Positions 1 to 9,600 of a stretch of 64,000 bases of DNA are shown one piece after another. Position numbers and translations under genes: made by a program. The notes beneath the pieces are model-generated. The model was not told where the DNA came from and did not search any database. It worked only from the letters and a program-made list of their open reading frames with translations. The stretch covers positions 310,001-374,000 of the forward strand of contig JADJRL010000003.1 in the NCBI GenBank assembly GCA_016712225.1, in the 5' to 3' direction. Within the stretch, counting starts at the first letter, position 1. Every line of letters begins with the position of its first letter. This stretch comes from Candidatus Defluviibacterium haderslevense. GTDB taxonomy: Bacteria > Bacteroidota > Bacteroidia > Chitinophagales > Saprospiraceae.

Positions 1-1
1 A

Positions 2-253
2 GTTGAACGAGGTCGAGATCAGTATTTTATCAATTTGCCTAATGGTAGTATTCTGGATTCTATGGATCATAAGTGTTTTTCAAAATATGCCAATGATGCA
101 ACTGGCAAATCCGTTTCTTCTTTTAAAAATAATGCAAAAATAACTTTAGATGATGAAGATCATGTGTGTTTAATAGCCCTTAGGAATATAAAATCCGGAG
201 AAGAAATATTCTGCAGCTATGGCTCCTCTTATTGGAAAAAACATGGTAAATAA
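2..253 (+). CDS. SET domain protein, C-terminal part (5' end outside the window)
   Basis: The frame is open from the first bases, so the gene begins upstream; 83 codons are visible and end at TAA 251-253. What remains looks like the C-terminal half of a SET domain: a DQYFINL strand, a KYANDA segment at the place of the usual R-x-x-N-H-S AdoMet-binding/pseudoknot motif, and ALRNIKSGEEIFCSYG, whose final tyrosine corresponds to the conserved active-site Tyr. SET enzymes transfer methyl groups from AdoMet to protein lysines. Small stand-alone bacterial versions exist but their substrates are mostly unknown. In the pseudoknot motif His is replaced by Asp (N-D instead of N-H). The call is fairly sure for the fold and open for the substrate. 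Confidence 0.72.
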   Translation, partial: VERGRDQYFINLPNGSILDSMDHKCFSKYANDATGKSVSSFKNNAKITLDDEDHVCLIALRNIKSGEEIFCSYGSSYWKKHGK

Positions 254-326
254 TCCCGATTGACCAAACATTGGATACTAAATTTTATGTTCAGTATGAT
301 TCAATCGGTATCTAAATAATTTCTAC

Positions 327-334
327 TACCTTTG
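327..334 (+). promoter_or_regulatory. Candidate -7 promoter element (TACCTTTG) of the VOC gene
   Basis: This matches the Bacteroidota -7 consensus TAnnTTTG and lies 18 nt before ATG 353, which implies a leader of about a dozen bases. I see no clear -33 TTTG at the expected distance. Its position argues for the ATG at 353 rather than the in-frame TTG at 332, which lies inside the element. Confidence 0.4.
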
Positions 335-352
335 TTAGCAAACAAACATATC

Positions 353-865
353 ATGCGTAAATTGTTCATAATTATTACTTTTATATTCGTTTTTGGATTA
401 GGATATAGTTCTAATCTACTTTTTTCAAAATCATCAAAAATAAATACTCCTATGAAAAGAGTTACAGGTATTGGCGGAATATTTTTTAAATGCAATGATC
501 CAAATACCTTAAAGGAATGGTATCAAAAACATTTGGGACTCCAAACTGATGAATATGGAACCAATTTTGAATGGTTCCAAGGGGCAGATAGTACAAAAAA
601 AGGAAGCACGCAATGGAGCCCTTTTACTGAAGCTACCACTTATTTTGAACCTTCGAAGAAAGATTATATGATCAATTACAGAGTAGAAAATCTGGAGTGG
701 TTGGTAGAACAATTAAAAAACGAGGGCGTTACCATTTTAGATAAAATTGAATCCTTTGACTATGGAAAATTTGTTCATATTCTGGATGGGGAAGGTAATA
801 AAATTGAATTATGGGAACCCAAAGATGAGGAATACGATAAGATAATTATAGGGCGAACTAAGTAA
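353..865 (+). CDS. VOC superfamily (glyoxalase/bleomycin-resistance fold) protein with N-terminal membrane anchor
   Basis: A 170-residue protein. The core starts at MKRVTGIGGIFFKCND and has the paired beta-alpha-beta-beta-beta pattern of a single VOC module: LKEWYQKHLGL, then a strand-rich middle, YRVENLEWLVEQLKNEGV, and the terminal FVHILDGEGNKIELWEP with the Glu that binds metal in many VOC enzymes. Unlike the usual 125-130 residue cytoplasmic relatives it carries about 35 extra N-terminal residues containing one hydrophobic segment (FIIITFIFVFGLG), so it may be membrane-anchored or exported. A second possible start is the internal ATG of MKRVTG, which would give a normal cytoplasmic protein. 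The substrate cannot be told from sequence. Confidence 0.75.
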   Translation: MRKLFIIITFIFVFGLGYSSNLLFSKSSKINTPMKRVTGIGGIFFKCNDPNTLKEWYQKHLGLQTDEYGTNFEWFQGADSTKKGSTQWSPFTEATTYFEPSKKDYMINYRVENLEWLVEQLKNEGVTILDKIESFDYGKFVHILDGEGNKIELWEPKDEEYDKIIIGRTK

Positions 866-990
866 TAGGTTTGTTTATCCCAATGTTTTGGAGAATAATT
901 GTTGATCAAACTTAGATTTAATTTATTCTTTTTGGGCTAATATAATTTGAGTCATTGATCTTGAATTTTTTCATTTAATTTTCGGTAATT

Positions 991-2919
991 ATGTCTTATC
1001 CATTTCAAATAAAGTCCCTTGCGGAATACCACTTGGCATACCAAAAAAGCATTGAAGATCCTTCTGATTTTTGGGCTGATGTTGCATCTCATTTTGTTTG
1101 GAAAAAAAAATGGGATCATGTTTTAGAATGGAATTTCGAAGAACCAAATATTAAATGGTTTATCAGTGGCAAACTCAACATAACAGAGAATTGTTTGGAT
1201 CGTCATTTAGAGTCCAGGGGCGATCAGGTCGCATTGATTTGGGAACCGAATGATCCTAATGAACCTCATCGAAGTTTTACTTATCGAGAACTTCACTTTA
1301 GAGTCATGCAATTTGCCCATGTTTTGAAGAATAATGGAGTTAAAAAATCAGACCGCATTTGTATTTACATGGGCATGGTTCCTGAACTTGCCATTGCCGT
1401 TTTAGCATGTGCAAGAATAGGAGCTATACATTCTGTTATTTTTGGTGGGTTCAGCGCTCAGAGTATAGCTGATCGATTACAAGACGCCCAAGCCACATGC
1501 ATTATAACTTGCGATGGTGCTTTCAGGGGCAATAAAATCATTCCATTAAAAAACATCATTGATGAGGCACTCATTGAATGCGATTTTGTAAAAAAAGTCA
1601 TAGTCCTTTCTCGAACCCAAACTCCTGTTTCTATGATTAAGGGTCGCGATGAATGGTGGGAAGATGAAATTTCTAAAATCGAGGCACTAGGTAATCCTTA
1701 TTTTCCTGCTGAAGAAATGGATGCAGAAGATATGCTCTTTATTCTTTACACATCCGGTAGTACCGGTAAACCAAAAGGTGTGGTTCATTCCTGTGCGGGA
1801 TACATGATTTGGACCACCTACACTTTTGTAAATGTTTTTCAATATAGTCCTGGTGATGTTCATTTTTGCACTGCGGATATTGGTTGGATCACTGGACATA
1901 GTTATATAGTTTATGGGCCATTAAGTGCAGGTGCCACTTCCTTAATGTTTGAAGGCATTCCTACATGGCCAGACGCAGGAAGATTTTGGGATATCGTAGA
2001 TAAATATAAAGTCAATATCCTGTATACCGCCCCAACTGCTATCCGTAGTTTGATGGCATTTGGAGTTGAACCTTTAAAAGGTAAAAACTTATCTTCACTA
2101 AAAATTTTAGGAACTGTTGGAGAACCCATAAACGAAGAGGCGTGGCATTGGTATGATCGACAAATTGGAAAAAACAAATGTCCCATTGTAGACACCTGGT
2201 GGCAAACCGAAACGGGTGGATGTTTGATTTCGAATTTAGCAGGTATTACTCCTGCTATTCCAGGTTGGGCTACACTACCTTTACCAGGAATACAACCCAT
2301 TTTAGTGGATGAACACGGACATGAAGTAATAAAAAAAGATGAACACGGAATATTAAAAGGTAATTTGTGTATTAAAGCACCATGGCCATCTATTCTACGC
2401 ACGACTTATGGAGACCATGAACGATGCAGAATCAATTATTTTGCAACTTATAAGGATTTGTATTTTACCGGTGATGGTGCCTTGAAAGATGAACATGGAA
2501 ATTATAGAATTACAGGCCGTGTTGATGATGTATTAAATATTAGCGGACACAGAATTGGAACTGCAGAAATTGAAAATGCTATTAACATGCATGCAGGTGT
2601 GGTTGAGAGTGCTGTCGTAGGTTATCCTCACGATATTAAAGGTCAAGGTATTTATGCCTTTGTAATCTATAACAGCGCCCATGATAATGAACAATTAACA
2701 CGACAAGATATTAACATGACCGTTGCAAAAGTCATTGGCGCTCTTGCTAAACCAGATAAAATTCAATTTGTAAGAGGACTTCCCAAAACCCGAAGTGGAA
2801 AAATTATGCGGCGAATCTTACGAAAAATAGCCGAAGGTGAAATACATCATCTGGGTGATACCACCACGCTATTGGATCCGGATATTGTAGAAGAAATTAA
2901 GGATGGAAAGATTTTGTAA
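991..2919 (+). CDS. acs: Acetate--CoA ligase (acetyl-CoA synthetase)
   Basis: Full-length (642 aa) member of the AMP-forming acyl-CoA synthetase family. It activates acetate with ATP to acetyl-AMP and then acetyl-CoA in the cytoplasm, feeding the TCA and glyoxylate routes. Visible signatures: N-terminal ACAS domain (residues about 20-75), the A3 P-loop YTSGSTGKPKG at 253-263, the WWQTETGG A5 motif, the YFTGDGA A7 motif, RVDDVLNISGHRIGTAE (A8 hinge), and the C-terminal PKTRSGKIMRR, where Lys604 is the conserved catalytic lysine that acetylation switches off in homologues. The upstream region has a possible TTG (955-957) and TAATTTTC (976-983) promoter pair. It stands alone, with no actP or phosphotransacetylase gene beside it, and ends at a strong terminator. 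Confidence 0.97.
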   Translation: MSYPFQIKSLAEYHLAYQKSIEDPSDFWADVASHFVWKKKWDHVLEWNFEEPNIKWFISGKLNITENCLDRHLESRGDQVALIWEPNDPNEPHRSFTYRELHFRVMQFAHVLKNNGVKKSDRICIYMGMVPELAIAVLACARIGAIHSVIFGGFSAQSIADRLQDAQATCIITCDGAFRGNKIIPLKNIIDEALIECDFVKKVIVLSRTQTPVSMIKGRDEWWEDEISKIEALGNPYFPAEEMDAEDMLFILYTSGSTGKPKGVVHSCAGYMIWTTYTFVNVFQYSPGDVHFCTADIGWITGHSYIVYGPLSAGATSLMFEGIPTWPDAGRFWDIVDKYKVNILYTAPTAIRSLMAFGVEPLKGKNLSSLKILGTVGEPINEEAWHWYDRQIGKNKCPIVDTWWQTETGGCLISNLAGITPAIPGWATLPLPGIQPILVDEHGHEVIKKDEHGILKGNLCIKAPWPSILRTTYGDHERCRINYFATYKDLYFTGDGALKDEHGNYRITGRVDDVLNISGHRIGTAEIENAINMHAGVVESAVVGYPHDIKGQGIYAFVIYNSAHDNEQLTRQDINMTVAKVIGALAKPDKIQFVRGLPKTRSGKIMRRILRKIAEGEIHHLGDTTTLLDPDIVEEIKDGKIL

Positions 2920-2955
2920 TTAAAATTAGTTTCTAAAAATATCGCTAATTAAAAT

Positions 2956-2986
2956 AAAAAAGGGGACGAATGAACATCCCCTTTTT
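2956..2986. terminator. Bidirectional intrinsic terminator between acs and the convergent dockerin-like gene
   Basis: An A5-6/GGGGA arm (2956-2966) pairs with TCCCC/T5 (2977-2986) around a 10-nt loop. The A/T flanks give U-runs on both strands, as expected between two convergent genes. Confidence 0.85.
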
Positions 2987-3014
2987 ATTAAGACTGCGAA
3001 AGGTATTCGATCAA

Positions 3015-5783
3015 TTATTGCTTAATTATTTTTTGTTGAGTCGTTGTATTGTTTGATTTTATATTCAATATATAAACTCCTTTATGTTGGAATACTTCAG
3101 ATTTTATTTTTCTTTGGGTTTGATTTTTAAAATCATCGATAAATTCTGAATAAATACACTTACCATCCAAATCAAATATTTGAACTTGTGCCTGATTTGT
3201 ATTTCCAGAGTACAAACTGTAATTTAAATCACCAGAAAACGGATTGGGACTAACATCTATCATCATTTGATTGGAATCGGTAATATTATGTACATCCGTA
3301 ATGGTTTTAATTACAATGGTGGGTTCTGACAATTCAACATCATCTCCTATTACAAATAAAGGAAATGGATATGAATTCGCAAAAATAGCATCTTTAACAT
3401 TACCATTTTCTTTAGCCAAAACCTTAATTCTTAAAAAACCATTTTCAATCTTAAATAAATCTGCTTCGGAACTTAACAACAAACCTCTCCAATCTCTTGA
3501 ATTAATAATGTAATCATTATTCTTAGATAAATTTAAATAAGGAGAACTCAATTCTAGAATTTCAATTTTACTTGGATCAAATATTTGACCTAACTGCATT
3601 CCATAAATATTATATGCCTGATTGGTACGCATCCAAATATCATATACATTACCTTGAACCATCTCAAAATCATCCATAGTAAAACTAAATTTCAAGTTAG
3701 AACGCTTTTCATTATTTTCTTTACCGAAATAAATAGAATTTCCATTAATGTCTCCCTTTTTTACAGGAACTATATCAATATCAAATCTAGGAAGTCCTGT
3801 CAATTCCAAATCTTTAATCAACTTTGGATTTGATATATCTGTATTATAAAAGGCTACATCATTAGGGCAACTAAACTTAGTATCGATTCCCAATATTAAT
3901 TTACGCATATCGAATAAATCGAATAAATTAATGTGATTATCACAGTTGACATCAGCAGCAATTTCTTCATATTTATTGAATATTGATATTCCAAACATTC
4001 GTTTTACAACTTGAACAAAATCATAAGTCGATACTCCATTAAGTGGATTATTAACGATTATTCTTGGTTGTAAATAACCAGAAGGAATATGAGCAGCTGT
4101 ATCAACACAAACACTATAATTTAAATTCGGGTAACCCAATGGATTAGCACATGATGCCAAGGGGTGCGTGTTGTCATTAATGGTATAAACAATTTTCGTT
4201 GGACTTACTATAGGTTGTAAATGATAATTTCTGTATACACCACCGACTAAGTGTTTATAATTACTTTTAGTTCCCTTCTCTTGTAAATCAAGTGTAAAAA
4301 TACAAGAATTCTGATTTCCGGATTGATCTGTCACGTATAATTGAAGACTGATAGATCCTAAATCTGCTTGCGTAAATTTTTTACTGACAATTCTTCCATT
4401 AGGATCAAATGAAAATTTAACAGCACTGCAATTATCATAACTTCCTGCATCTGCATCACTAGCATTAAGTAAAAATTCCCCAAATGGATTTAAAGCCCCA
4501 CTTAATCTTTCAAAACAAATTGCAACAGGTGAGATACTGTCACTACTACAATTTACTTTAATTACTTGATCATGTTGAAATGACTCACTAGTACACCAAT
4601 TGTAAACAGTCCAATGTCTTATTACTTTATAAATCAAACCACATCCAGATACTTCAGCGATAAGAATATTATCTTCATATTTATACCCCATATAATTAGC
4701 ACAAACACTAGATATTATCGGTATCCCTGTATATAACGGACTTGGCGTATTTGCTGAATCTCTAGCCCAGTTATCATTACAATTCAAAGATGGTAAATCT
4801 ATATTATCATAGTTTCTTAGGTTGGCAAATAATTTAGTAGCTGATCTATTAAAAATGATTTTTTGGGTACATGTTATGGTTTCGGTTCCACCAATAAATG
4901 CTGTCCACTTTCTATTGATTTGACCTGCGTTTGAATGGTTACAATCAAAGGTCATGTTTTCATCTTCATAGACTACTTTCACATAGGGGCACCCCGTTTC
5001 ATACGTCACAAGATATTTATTTGGACTTGTAATGGCATCAACGAGATAATGACTTGGCCAAGGATATCCTATAAATTCAGGTCGAATTTCTTGGGCACAT
5101 TGTACAATGATATCTGAACATTGAAATTCAAATCGCTTCTTAGGATCACAGACACTATTGATTAATAAATTGACGTTTCCCCAACAAGAGTTTCCTGTAT
5201 TCAAATCCGTGACCAAGTATTGAAAACTTTTTGGTAATAATTCATCAATCAGATTCAAAGCTTGCTTTTGATGATTTGCATCAAAATATTCATACTTGAA
5301 ATTGTGATCATAACACCAAGATCCCTCAAGAAATAAGTCAGGATCTACGCTCAATTGTTCTCCTGGATTTATGGTTATATTTATAAGATCGTTGCAAACC
5401 ATTGAAGGAGTACATTTTGCTATTTGAAATTGCGCATTTTGACTTGTATAATTCCCACTTGCATCAGTAGCATAGACCGTTAAGGTCATTGGGAATGGAT
5501 CATTTCTACTGATTAACTTTTCAAAGTCATTGACATTTTGCGAAAATGAAAATCGCAAATTTCCAAAAGAAGTACAATTATCTGCACAGGCAGTAACCAA
5601 TTCTGTAGCTTCCAAGCGGTAACTAGCGGCTTGATCCAAATTTACAGTGTATAATGATTTAGTAAATAAAATGGGCGATTCCAGGTCGGGATTACAATTC
5701 TGAGCTATAATTTCATTATTAAAGAAATAGATCCCAAAAAAGAAAAAACAGAAAATTTGAATTAAGTGTGTAACATTTTTCAT
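3015..5783 (-). CDS. Secreted T9SS protein with dockerin-like EF-hand pair
   Basis: 922 residues. An N-terminal signal peptide (hydrophobic 7-21, cleavage near AQNC at about 28) is followed by a long Cys-rich region (30-500) with HYR/Ig-like stretches such as LTVYATDASGNYTSQNAQF and LQLYVTDQSGNQNSCIFTL. Residues about 585-634 form a dockerin-type pair of loops (STYDFVQVVKRMFG, then AADVNCDNHINLFDLFDMRK), a calcium-binding arrangement frequent in Saprospiraceae surface proteins. The C-terminus (843-922) is a T9SS type A sorting domain starting at SPNPF. The protein is therefore predicted to cross the outer membrane and be attached or released. It is the last gene of the sigma-factor operon (51 nt after the barrel gene), so it may be a product or client of that regulatory unit. 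No enzyme motif was seen. Confidence 0.78.
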   Translation of the reverse strand: MKNVTHLIQIFCFFFFGIYFFNNEIIAQNCNPDLESPILFTKSLYTVNLDQAASYRLEATELVTACADNCTSFGNLRFSFSQNVNDFEKLISRNDPFPMTLTVYATDASGNYTSQNAQFQIAKCTPSMVCNDLINITINPGEQLSVDPDLFLEGSWCYDHNFKYEYFDANHQKQALNLIDELLPKSFQYLVTDLNTGNSCWGNVNLLINSVCDPKKRFEFQCSDIIVQCAQEIRPEFIGYPWPSHYLVDAITSPNKYLVTYETGCPYVKVVYEDENMTFDCNHSNAGQINRKWTAFIGGTETITCTQKIIFNRSATKLFANLRNYDNIDLPSLNCNDNWARDSANTPSPLYTGIPIISSVCANYMGYKYEDNILIAEVSGCGLIYKVIRHWTVYNWCTSESFQHDQVIKVNCSSDSISPVAICFERLSGALNPFGEFLLNASDADAGSYDNCSAVKFSFDPNGRIVSKKFTQADLGSISLQLYVTDQSGNQNSCIFTLDLQEKGTKSNYKHLVGGVYRNYHLQPIVSPTKIVYTINDNTHPLASCANPLGYPNLNYSVCVDTAAHIPSGYLQPRIIVNNPLNGVSTYDFVQVVKRMFGISIFNKYEEIAADVNCDNHINLFDLFDMRKLILGIDTKFSCPNDVAFYNTDISNPKLIKDLELTGLPRFDIDIVPVKKGDINGNSIYFGKENNEKRSNLKFSFTMDDFEMVQGNVYDIWMRTNQAYNIYGMQLGQIFDPSKIEILELSSPYLNLSKNNDYIINSRDWRGLLLSSEADLFKIENGFLRIKVLAKENGNVKDAIFANSYPFPLFVIGDDVELSEPTIVIKTITDVHNITDSNQMMIDVSPNPFSGDLNYSLYSGNTNQAQVQIFDLDGKCIYSEFIDDFKNQTQRKIKSEVFQHKGVYILNIKSNNTTTQQKIIKQ

Positions 5784-5834
5784 AGTTAAAACATTGAAGT
5801 GATTTGTAAATTAATAAAACATTTAATTAGAGTA

Positions 5835-7307
5835 TCATTTAAGTTTGTAAAATATTCCGAATTGTATTTGAAAAGATCCATGTTTTTCCCGGATCGAGTG
5901 ATCACGATCGCCCCAGGATTGAAACTCATCATTTCTTGACAATCCAATATTCAAATTTAAATCATCTTTTATACCATATACTACTTCCATTCCATAACGA
6001 TAGCTGCATGACACTGGGAAAAAAGTTACATTTTTTCCATATTCAGACAATGCAAATGGATCTTGTTCTGAATCGACAACTCGACCATTAAAGGATTGAT
6101 AAATAGGAATTGCAATTCCTAGATGCGGTTGAATGGTCCATCTAGAATTCAATAAAAATTGATAAGTCAAATATATGGGAATATTAAATTGACTCCTGTG
6201 GTTAAAATGGTTTCGATTTACATTTCTATACTGAGTTACCGAAATGGTCCCTGTATCATATGAACTTACAGATTGAGCATTAATTTTTTCAAGTATGACT
6301 TGGCCATGTAAATTTGTTTTTACAGTGTCCTTGAATTGTTGATGAAAACCAATAGTTGCCTGACTCCATTCAAAGCCAGCTCTAAGTGAAACATGATTGT
6401 AAATTTTATGCTGTGCTAAACATTGAATGCTAATCAAATCTATTGCTTTTTCTGTTTTTTGCCTTTCTGATAACAATTCAGATTCGCTCTTCAATGTTTG
6501 GAAGAGCCGTCCATAAGAGATATTAGTTCCTATAGCGAAATTCGTTCTTAGTTTAGATCCTTGCCCTGTTTTAAAATCATCATTCTTAATAGTCAAATCT
6601 AACTTTAAGTAAGGCAATTGATGATGATCATTTATATAAGAAAATTTTGCTTCCAAAACTGGCAATATATAATTAATATTATGATTTACATCTGATACCT
6701 CCAATTGTTGATAATAAGTATTCACAGGTTCATTTTGTGTAACCTTGGCATACCCCATAACCATTGGATTCTTGTTTGTCTCTGAATGATGTAAAGCGCC
6801 TTCGAAAGTACTTGATTCATTTGATATTATTGTTTCCTTCCCAGCTGATATTAATGGATCAGGATCCAAGAATTCCTTCACCGAAGTCTTAACTGTTTTA
6901 TAATGATTTATTGCTCCTTTTACACGTTTTACATTAAATGTCTTGTCTTCAAATTTAGAAGTGAGTTGTTCTTGTTTGGATTCATTAGCCGATTGAATTG
7001 TTGTGATTTGATGTGTGGATTGTTTAATATTCTGTTTATTGTCGAATGCATTAGACCCCTTAATTGTACCTTCGACATCACCACGATTAACTATAGAAAT
7101 AAGCTGTAACTTATCACTTAAATGTATAGAATATATTCCTAATCCGATTAAAATCAATGGTAGAAAAATCCAATAAACAAAACGCCTTTTCCTTTTATTG
7201 GTTTGAATTTTTGGCAATAACAAATCCCACTCTTGATCTTTATCAAAAGAATCAGATGCCTTGTCCAGTTTTTTATTTAACCAATGATCAAATAATGAAT
7301 TTTTCAT
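5835..7307 (-). CDS. Anti-sigma-like inner-membrane segment fused to an outer-membrane beta-barrel-like domain
   Basis: 490 residues. The first 47 are short, charged and cytoplasmic-looking (FDHWLNKKLDKASDSF, then EWDLLLPKIQ), followed by one membrane helix (about 45-66, YWIFLPLILIGLGIYSIHL). After a low-complexity linker, residues about 210-490 are rich in alternating beta strands ending in FQIQFGIFYKLK, whose terminal aromatic/hydrophobic pattern resembles outer-membrane barrels (porin-family beta-barrel group). This is the usual partner gene placed behind ECF sigma factors in Bacteroidota. Its start codon overlaps the end of the sigma-factor gene by 20 nt, so translation is probably coupled. 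That it restrains the sigma factor is inference from position and topology. Confidence 0.68.
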   Translation of the reverse strand: MKNSLFDHWLNKKLDKASDSFDKDQEWDLLLPKIQTNKRKRRFVYWIFLPLILIGLGIYSIHLSDKLQLISIVNRGDVEGTIKGSNAFDNKQNIKQSTHQITTIQSANESKQEQLTSKFEDKTFNVKRVKGAINHYKTVKTSVKEFLDPDPLISAGKETIISNESSTFEGALHHSETNKNPMVMGYAKVTQNEPVNTYYQQLEVSDVNHNINYILPVLEAKFSYINDHHQLPYLKLDLTIKNDDFKTGQGSKLRTNFAIGTNISYGRLFQTLKSESELLSERQKTEKAIDLISIQCLAQHKIYNHVSLRAGFEWSQATIGFHQQFKDTVKTNLHGQVILEKINAQSVSSYDTGTISVTQYRNVNRNHFNHRSQFNIPIYLTYQFLLNSRWTIQPHLGIAIPIYQSFNGRVVDSEQDPFALSEYGKNVTFFPVSCSYRYGMEVVYGIKDDLNLNIGLSRNDEFQSWGDRDHSIREKHGSFQIQFGIFYKLK

Positions 7308-7857
7308 ATTTTGTAGAATAAAGTGTTTCTAATTTATTTTTTAAATAAGCACGAGCCCTAACCAATTGAGACCTCGAAGTACTTTCCTGAATCTGTAATG
7401 CTTCTGCAATTTCATGATGACTTAAATGTTCAAAGACAAATAAATTTAATATGATTCTATATCCATCAGGCATTTTTTGAATTTCTTTCAATATTTCTTC
7501 TTGATGGATCAGATCAAGGTCTTCATGAATATGTCCCTTCTCTTCAAGATCATATTGATCCAATTCGACGTATTGAATTTTTTTGGACTTAAAATGAGTG
7601 AGAATACAATTTTTTGCAATTCGATATACCCATGCATTCAATTCACCTTTAGAGACATCATATTGATCGAGATGTTTAAATACCTTAATATAGGTCTCCT
7701 GAAATAAGTCCCGAACTTCTTCAGGATCTGAACTATACCTTTTACAAGTTTGATTAATCTTTTCTGAAGTCATATCAAAGATCTTTCTTTGGGCCCTTGC
7801 ATCATGGTCCAAACAAGCTTTAATTATGGATTTTAATTCAGATTGAGATATCATCAA
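7288..7857 (-). CDS. ECF-type RNA polymerase sigma factor (sigma-70 family)
   Basis: 189 residues. Region 2 lies at about 20-85 with DLFQETYIKVFKHLDQYD and ELNAWVYRIAKNCILTHFKSK, the -10 recognition and DNA-melting helices. Region 4 lies at about 118-178 with MPDGYRIILNLFVFEHLSHHEIAEALQI and the helix-turn-helix end STSRSQLVRARAYLKNKL. Group IV sigma factors direct RNA polymerase to a small regulon and are normally held by a membrane anti-sigma partner. The gene immediately downstream, which overlaps by 20 nt, encodes a protein of that kind. A lipoprotein gene lies 21 nt upstream, and the four genes are probably one transcript. No promoter element for this operon was recognised, so its own target sequence is unknown. 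Confidence 0.9.
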   Translation of the reverse strand: MMISQSELKSIIKACLDHDARAQRKIFDMTSEKINQTCKRYSSDPEEVRDLFQETYIKVFKHLDQYDVSKGELNAWVYRIAKNCILTHFKSKKIQYVELDQYDLEEKGHIHEDLDLIHQEEILKEIQKMPDGYRIILNLFVFEHLSHHEIAEALQIQESTSRSQLVRARAYLKNKLETLYSTKYEKFII

Positions 7858-7878
7858 TAAAAATATAGTTAGTTCAAT

Positions 7879-9600
7879 TTATTGAATAATGGCTCTAAAA
7901 AAAACCAAATCCGTAGTATATTTTTTCATAGAAATTTGATCTTCAATAATCACTTTGGGTAAATTACATTCTAGCATCTGAACACCACCCAATTCAAAAA
8001 AGAAAATTTCAGGATCATCAATGATTTCTTTTAATTGATATGTGGCGCTTATGAAGGAGGATGAAGTTAACCGCCAATAATTGCCCGTCGTTGGATGATT
8101 AAGACGTTCCAATATTAATTTTTCGGTGAACATTCCATTGGATCCATATTCAAAAATAAAAATAACATTGGGACTATTAGGATTTGAAATTTTTCTAACC
8201 CTACAAATTGAATAAGAAGTATCAATATGATTAAAACTAAATCGAGCTATACTTGAAACTTTATTCTCACAAATTCTAAAGGTACTATTCGAATTGTTAA
8301 CTGATGATGTAGTTATTATTTCACTGGTCTTATTATTCACTAAATCGGTAGCAGTATATAGCATATCCAATTTGTTACAAGAAAAAAATAGGGAGTTAAA
8401 GATACCTTGTGCTCCTATTGGAAAAACAATAGATTGATTGGCTTTATTCCTGGCAAGTATATAACCTTCAGTAATGGGACTTCCATCACAATAAATGGCT
8501 TTACCTGATAACTCAATTGCAAAATTCAATGGATTATCTACAATTAAATCTTTTACTATAGGTAATTGATTAACGTTTACCGGAAATACACTATTTACAT
8601 CTTGACACTCATCTTGAAATATCACTTCCTGATATTTGTCTTGAACTACAAATAGTTTAAATTTTCCAGAATATTGAATTCTGGTAACATGAATGGATTG
8701 TCCGTTTAACGTGTTTGCTATTCTTGAGAAAGACATGCCATTATTTTTATTGAACATTGCCATGCCTTCACATGTGGTGTATAAATAGCTTACCCCTATT
8801 GCCATTTGTTCCGGATTATTGGTTATTATAGACAATTGATTAGGTTCCATTGTAACTTGACCATTGTATTTCCACTTACTTTCATTGGTGTTGAAACTAT
8901 AAGACTGTACAAGGGGAGAAAGATGAGATGTATTAATATTATATTTAACCTGAATGGATTTTGAAAAATATAATGGTTCACCGGTCTCAATACTTCTGAC
9001 TTCAATGCCTAAATGATGTTGTATATGTAACAATTTTTTCGAATTTTTTTCATCCAATGCGATCACACCTGATTGTAATTCCCGGGTAATGGATGAATCC
9101 TTATACTTTGGAGCGACCTTGTAAGTTCCATGAAATAGACTACCATCAGATTTCATAAGCGCATCGGCTGGAATGTAAACTTCATACAAATGATTGTAAG
9201 TATAGATGGCATCTGCATCACTTGAGAATTTATTGGTAAAAATACGTTCTTCTAAAATGCATCTTGTAAAACTAAGGTCTCCCGGTAAGCCTTCTAAACT
9301 TTGATAGCTTACGAAATAATTTGGGCTTTCTATTTTAAGAAAATCCTGATCTTTTGAAATATAAACTTTTTGAAAACGAAAATAACCATTTTTGTCAGTC
9401 AAAGTAATGGTATTCCCAATACTTACTTTTGCATTGAGTACAGCTTGTCCATATTGATCCTGAACCAAACCAATGATGTTCGTTTCAATTTCTACTTTGG
9501 GAGGATCGGGATTATTGATTATCGAAATATCTTCATACGTCTTTCGACAGGAGATGCCTAATAAAATAAGCAAACCCACTAATAAAATATTTTTATTCAT
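7879..9600 (-). CDS. Surface lipoprotein with carboxypeptidase-regulatory-like domain
   Basis: 573 residues. A short signal sequence ends in a lipobox (LLGISC, Cys at 18), giving a lipid-anchored envelope protein. Residues about 41-95 form a carboxypeptidase-regulatory-like fold: IIGLVQDQYGQAVLNAKV, then TLTDKNGYFRFQKV. The rest is beta-rich without a family I recognise (IYTYNHLYEVYIPADALMKSDGS, then EVRSIETGEPLYFSKS). It is the first gene of the operon that continues with the ECF sigma factor 21 nt downstream, which suggests a structural or sensing partner of that pathway. The actual ligand is unknown. The intergenic stretch upstream gave no recognisable promoter. Confidence 0.72.
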   Translation of the reverse strand: MNKNILLVGLLILLGISCRKTYEDISIINNPDPPKVEIETNIIGLVQDQYGQAVLNAKVSIGNTITLTDKNGYFRFQKVYISKDQDFLKIESPNYFVSYQSLEGLPGDLSFTRCILEERIFTNKFSSDADAIYTYNHLYEVYIPADALMKSDGSLFHGTYKVAPKYKDSSITRELQSGVIALDEKNSKKLLHIQHHLGIEVRSIETGEPLYFSKSIQVKYNINTSHLSPLVQSYSFNTNESKWKYNGQVTMEPNQLSIITNNPEQMAIGVSYLYTTCEGMAMFNKNNGMSFSRIANTLNGQSIHVTRIQYSGKFKLFVVQDKYQEVIFQDECQDVNSVFPVNVNQLPIVKDLIVDNPLNFAIELSGKAIYCDGSPITEGYILARNKANQSIVFPIGAQGIFNSLFFSCNKLDMLYTATDLVNNKTSEIITTSSVNNSNSTFRICENKVSSIARFSFNHIDTSYSICRVRKISNPNSPNVIFIFEYGSNGMFTEKLILERLNHPTTGNYWRLTSSSFISATYQLKEIIDDPEIFFFELGGVQMLECNLPKVIIEDQISMKKYTTDLVFFRAIIQ

